Source of the DNA: a virus
Virus record (IMG/VR): IMGVR_UViG_3300029893_000019
Coordinates: 1,149-43,170 of that record
Reading direction: 5' to 3' (one strand)
Length of the DNA: 42,022 bases
In this document: one piece after another, positions 40,300-42,022 of the stretch
Numbering within the stretch: the stretch's first letter is position 1
Layout: the number at the start of each line of letters is the position of its first letter
Notes under the pieces: generated by a model
What the model saw: only the letters and a program-made list of their open reading frames with translations
Databases searched by the model: none
What the model was told of the DNA's origin: nothing
Made by a program: the position numbers and the translations under genes

Positions 40300-40949
40300 G
40301 TCAGCTCCCGATGGAGCCACGACTGTACCGTAGTGTCGTGCATGGCCTCTGCGATTTCCCTGCAGTGGTGGCACCCCCCACAGGGCTTCTCACCTGTGCG
40401 GTAGCAGGACCAAAGTTTGTGTAGGTCAAAACCCGCTTTCAGCAGCGCCGTGATGACTTCCGCTTTGGACCAGCCCAGTACTGGCAGCATGAGGTATAGC
40501 TTGTCCGCACCAGGCTCAGTTCCTTCCCATACTGCGTCCTCAAGAGCACTGTAGAAGGAGCGGGTCGAGTCCTTGAAGGAGTATGGATCATTCTGACGCC
40601 ACTCCTGCGACTTGGACCCAATCACTACATCAGTGCAGCCCAAACCTAAAGCGTAGTTCACAGAGACTGCAGTGAGTGCCAAGTTCCGCATGGGGACATA
40701 CTCTGACACGTCAGTGGTGCTGGTCACCAGTAGTGGGACTTTGACAGTCAGCAGGGTCCTGACTTTGTCCGGCGCCAGGCTTTGGAAGTGATTAACTGCA
40801 TACAGAGCGGCCGCCTGTTCCTGTTTAAGGTAAGGCTGACCGTAGTCAAAGAAGATCGGGTAGATCGCGTCATGGTGGGAAACCAACAGGAGCTCATTTA
40901 ATGCTGCTACCGAGTCCATCCCCCCAGAAAGCTGGGCAAGCGCCTTCAT
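40296..40949 (-). CDS. queC: 7-cyano-7-deazaguanine (preQ0) synthase QueC
   Basis: A 217-residue protein with AAGGAG before ATG 40949. The ATP-pyrophosphatase loop SGGMDS (8-13), YVPMRNLALTA (84-94) and the zinc cysteines C182, C190, C193 and C196 in SCYRTGEKPCGGCHHC are all present. QueC converts carboxy-deazaguanine to preQ0 using ATP and ammonia. It provides the base that DpdA inserts. No glutamine amidotransferase (GAT) domain is fused to it, unlike the archaeosine-type QueC of some phages. queE is not in the window. Confidence 0.94.
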   Translation of the reverse strand: MKALAQLSGGMDSVAALNELLLVSHHDAIYPIFFDYGQPYLKQEQAAALYAVNHFQSLAPDKVRTLLTVKVPLLVTSTTDVSEYVPMRNLALTAVSVNYALGLGCTDVVIGSKSQEWRQNDPYSFKDSTRSFYSALEDAVWEGTEPGADKLYLMLPVLGWSKAEVITALLKAGFDLHKLWSCYRTGEKPCGGCHHCREIAEAMHDTTVQSWLHRELT

Positions 40950-41811
40950 GCTTTTTACTCCTTATTTTGTTAAGCAGTGAATCGAAGATGAGCTCCGCCT
41001 CGGGGGAGTCATCCCAAAGGAAGAGCTGCGTCCGCTTTTTTCCGTATAGACCCCACGAGTCCTGCCAAGACACCCTGTCCTTGAACGTGTAGACCGGTGG
41101 CAGCATCATAGGGCCCTCACCCACTTCGGTTTTAAGAGCGTTATAGCGGGAATCGACCCTTCGGATGAGTGCTGACCTGTCGTACCGCTCTAAAACCTCG
41201 CACAGGTCGTTTAAGACGGAAATAGCGGGGGTGTTGGGCGTCTCGTACGACCAGGCATAGGTAAAGAGCCGGTTCAGGTTCAGGTAAGAGGCCTTTTGAT
41301 CGGGTTGGTGGAAGAACCCTGTGGACCAAACCCGGGAGTGCGCCGCAATGATCGCAATGCCTGGTGGTGCCCCCAGCTGCTTACCAGACACAGTAACCAG
41401 AATGTCCGCGTCACTTGGTGGTAGGTAGTAAGGGAAGGCAGATACAGCATCCACCAGGGTTATACCAGCAGCCTTCCAGCCGCTGTTGTTGTGCTCAGAC
41501 AAGGACGTCTCATACTGTACGTAGGCTACGTCTTCAGTGCCAATGCCGTGCTTACCGTAAAGAAAGGTCAGATCCGCCAACCGCCTGGAAAATTCAGCAT
41601 CCGCATTTTCCACGAACAAAGGGGTGATGGGCCTGGTTGCTGTAGCCACCACCGCTTCCAGAGCCAAGGCCCCAGACCCTGTCAGAAATGCCACAGACCA
41701 GTCCTCGTCCAACCCGGCCAGCGCCTTGAAGGCTACTACCGCCCGGTGGTAGGTGCTATGGAACCTGGAGCTGCGGTGGTGGAAACTGGGGATTGAGTTT
41801 GGTGCAAGCAT
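40894..41811 (-). CDS. PLP-dependent class V aminotransferase in the modification cluster
   Basis: A 305-residue protein with AAGGGG before ATG 41811, directly after folE. The fold-type I, class V layout is clear: FLTGSGALALEAVV (42-55) binds phosphate, YETS (100-103) is the active-site region, LVDAVSAF (119-126) holds the PLP-pyridine Asp121, and TVSGKQLGAPPG (140-151) carries the Schiff-base Lys144. The family includes alanine-glyoxylate/serine-pyruvate aminotransferases (about 380 residues), so this one is short at the C-terminus. It overlaps queC by 56 bases. An aminotransferase is not part of the preQ0 pathway; here it may aminate or otherwise elaborate the modified base. That role is inference. 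Confidence 0.85.
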   Translation of the reverse strand: MLAPNSIPSFHHRSSRFHSTYHRAVVAFKALAGLDEDWSVAFLTGSGALALEAVVATATRPITPLFVENADAEFSRRLADLTFLYGKHGIGTEDVAYVQYETSLSEHNNSGWKAAGITLVDAVSAFPYYLPPSDADILVTVSGKQLGAPPGIAIIAAHSRVWSTGFFHQPDQKASYLNLNRLFTYAWSYETPNTPAISVLNDLCEVLERYDRSALIRRVDSRYNALKTEVGEGPMMLPPVYTFKDRVSWQDSWGLYGKKRTQLFLWDDSPEAELIFDSLLNKIRSKKHEGACPAFWGDGLGSSIK

Positions 41812-41820
41812 GTTTTCCCC

Positions 41821-42022
41821 TTAGAGACCATTCTTGGTTGCCGAGGCTGAGGTCACCAGATGCAGGTACTCAGATCTGAGGGCAGAATCCAGCCTCATCA
41901 ACCCACGCAGGGAAGACGTGGTGGTCACCGTCCCCCTGGCCTGAACCCCTCTGGACTCCATGCAGGCGTGCCGGCACTCGAGCATTACCCCGACCCCCCG
42001 CGGAGCAAGAGCCAACTCAATG
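41821..42022 (-). CDS. folE: GTP cyclohydrolase I (FolE), C-terminal part only
   Basis: The 5' end is outside the window. The visible residues include APRGVGVMLECRHACMESRG, then GTVTTTSSLRGLM, which is the C-terminal half of FolE. It includes the zinc-binding Cys of the HxCM motif and the substrate-binding TTSSLRG region. FolE converts GTP to dihydroneopterin triphosphate, the first step towards preQ0. It stops 9 bases before the aminotransferase start, so the cluster is transcribed as one unit from further right. Confidence 0.92.
   Translation of the reverse strand, partial: IELALAPRGVGVMLECRHACMESRGVQARGTVTTTSSLRGLMRLDSALRSEYLHLVTSASATKNGL

Noticed and set aside
1-42022. tRNA genes, CRISPR arrays, integrase, repressor
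   Set aside because: None could be seen by eye: gaps between genes are short, no regularly spaced repeats occur and no such protein motifs were found. A tRNA scan was not possible.

Overview
The window is a large part of the genome of a tailed double-stranded DNA phage, probably a siphovirus with a long non-contractile tail: it has a tape measure protein, a G/GT-type tail chaperone pair, a tail tube protein and a J-like tip protein, but no sheath or baseplate wedge. A nested Rz/Rz1 spanin pair points to a Gram-negative host. I see no integrase, repressor, tRNA or CRISPR array. The terminase genes must lie outside the window. Both ends cut through genes: a repeat-rich peptidase on the left and folE on the right.

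Left arm (1-23.8 kb, all plus strand except one nested gene). In order it carries an M14 carboxypeptidase embedded in a short-repeat array, a small structural protein, the portal, a coiled-coil/membrane protein, an M15 peptidase (probable endolysin), and a minor head protein with an N-terminal acetyltransferase-like domain and a 271-residue intein. Then come the prohead protease/scaffold, the major capsid protein with an inserted domain, neck proteins, tail tube, tail chaperones, tape measure, the DUF2460/DUF2163/NlpC-P60/J tip module, a receptor-binding-type protein, a probable holin, a lipoprotein and the spanins.

Right arm (23.8-42.0 kb, all minus strand) is a tightly packed early/replication region, read from the right edge leftwards. 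It begins with a 7-deazaguanine DNA-modification cluster (folE, a class V aminotransferase, queC, a small unknown, dpdA). Next come a sliding clamp, a UDG-domain/family A DNA polymerase, an HNH endonuclease inserted between duplicated 46-bp sequences, a clamp loader, a Tad2-like anti-Thoeris protein, a gp32-like SSB, RecA, a PD-(D/E)XK nuclease, SbcD- and SbcC-like proteins, queD, a phosphoribosyltransferase, and a string of small early genes. The two arms converge on a bidirectional terminator near 24.13 kb. Its stem-loop recurs at 12.81 kb and, degenerated, at 28.95 kb.

The most striking object is the intein at 6024-6836. The opposite strand of almost its entire length (6030-6776) encodes an apparently intact 248-residue protein with an N-terminal helix-turn-helix and a Vsr/DUF559-like nuclease core. 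It has its own Shine-Dalgarno sequence and looks like a homing endonuclease encoded antisense to its intein. The modification cluster is also unusual: a PLP aminotransferase sits inside it, which suggests a hypermodified 7-deazaguanine base.
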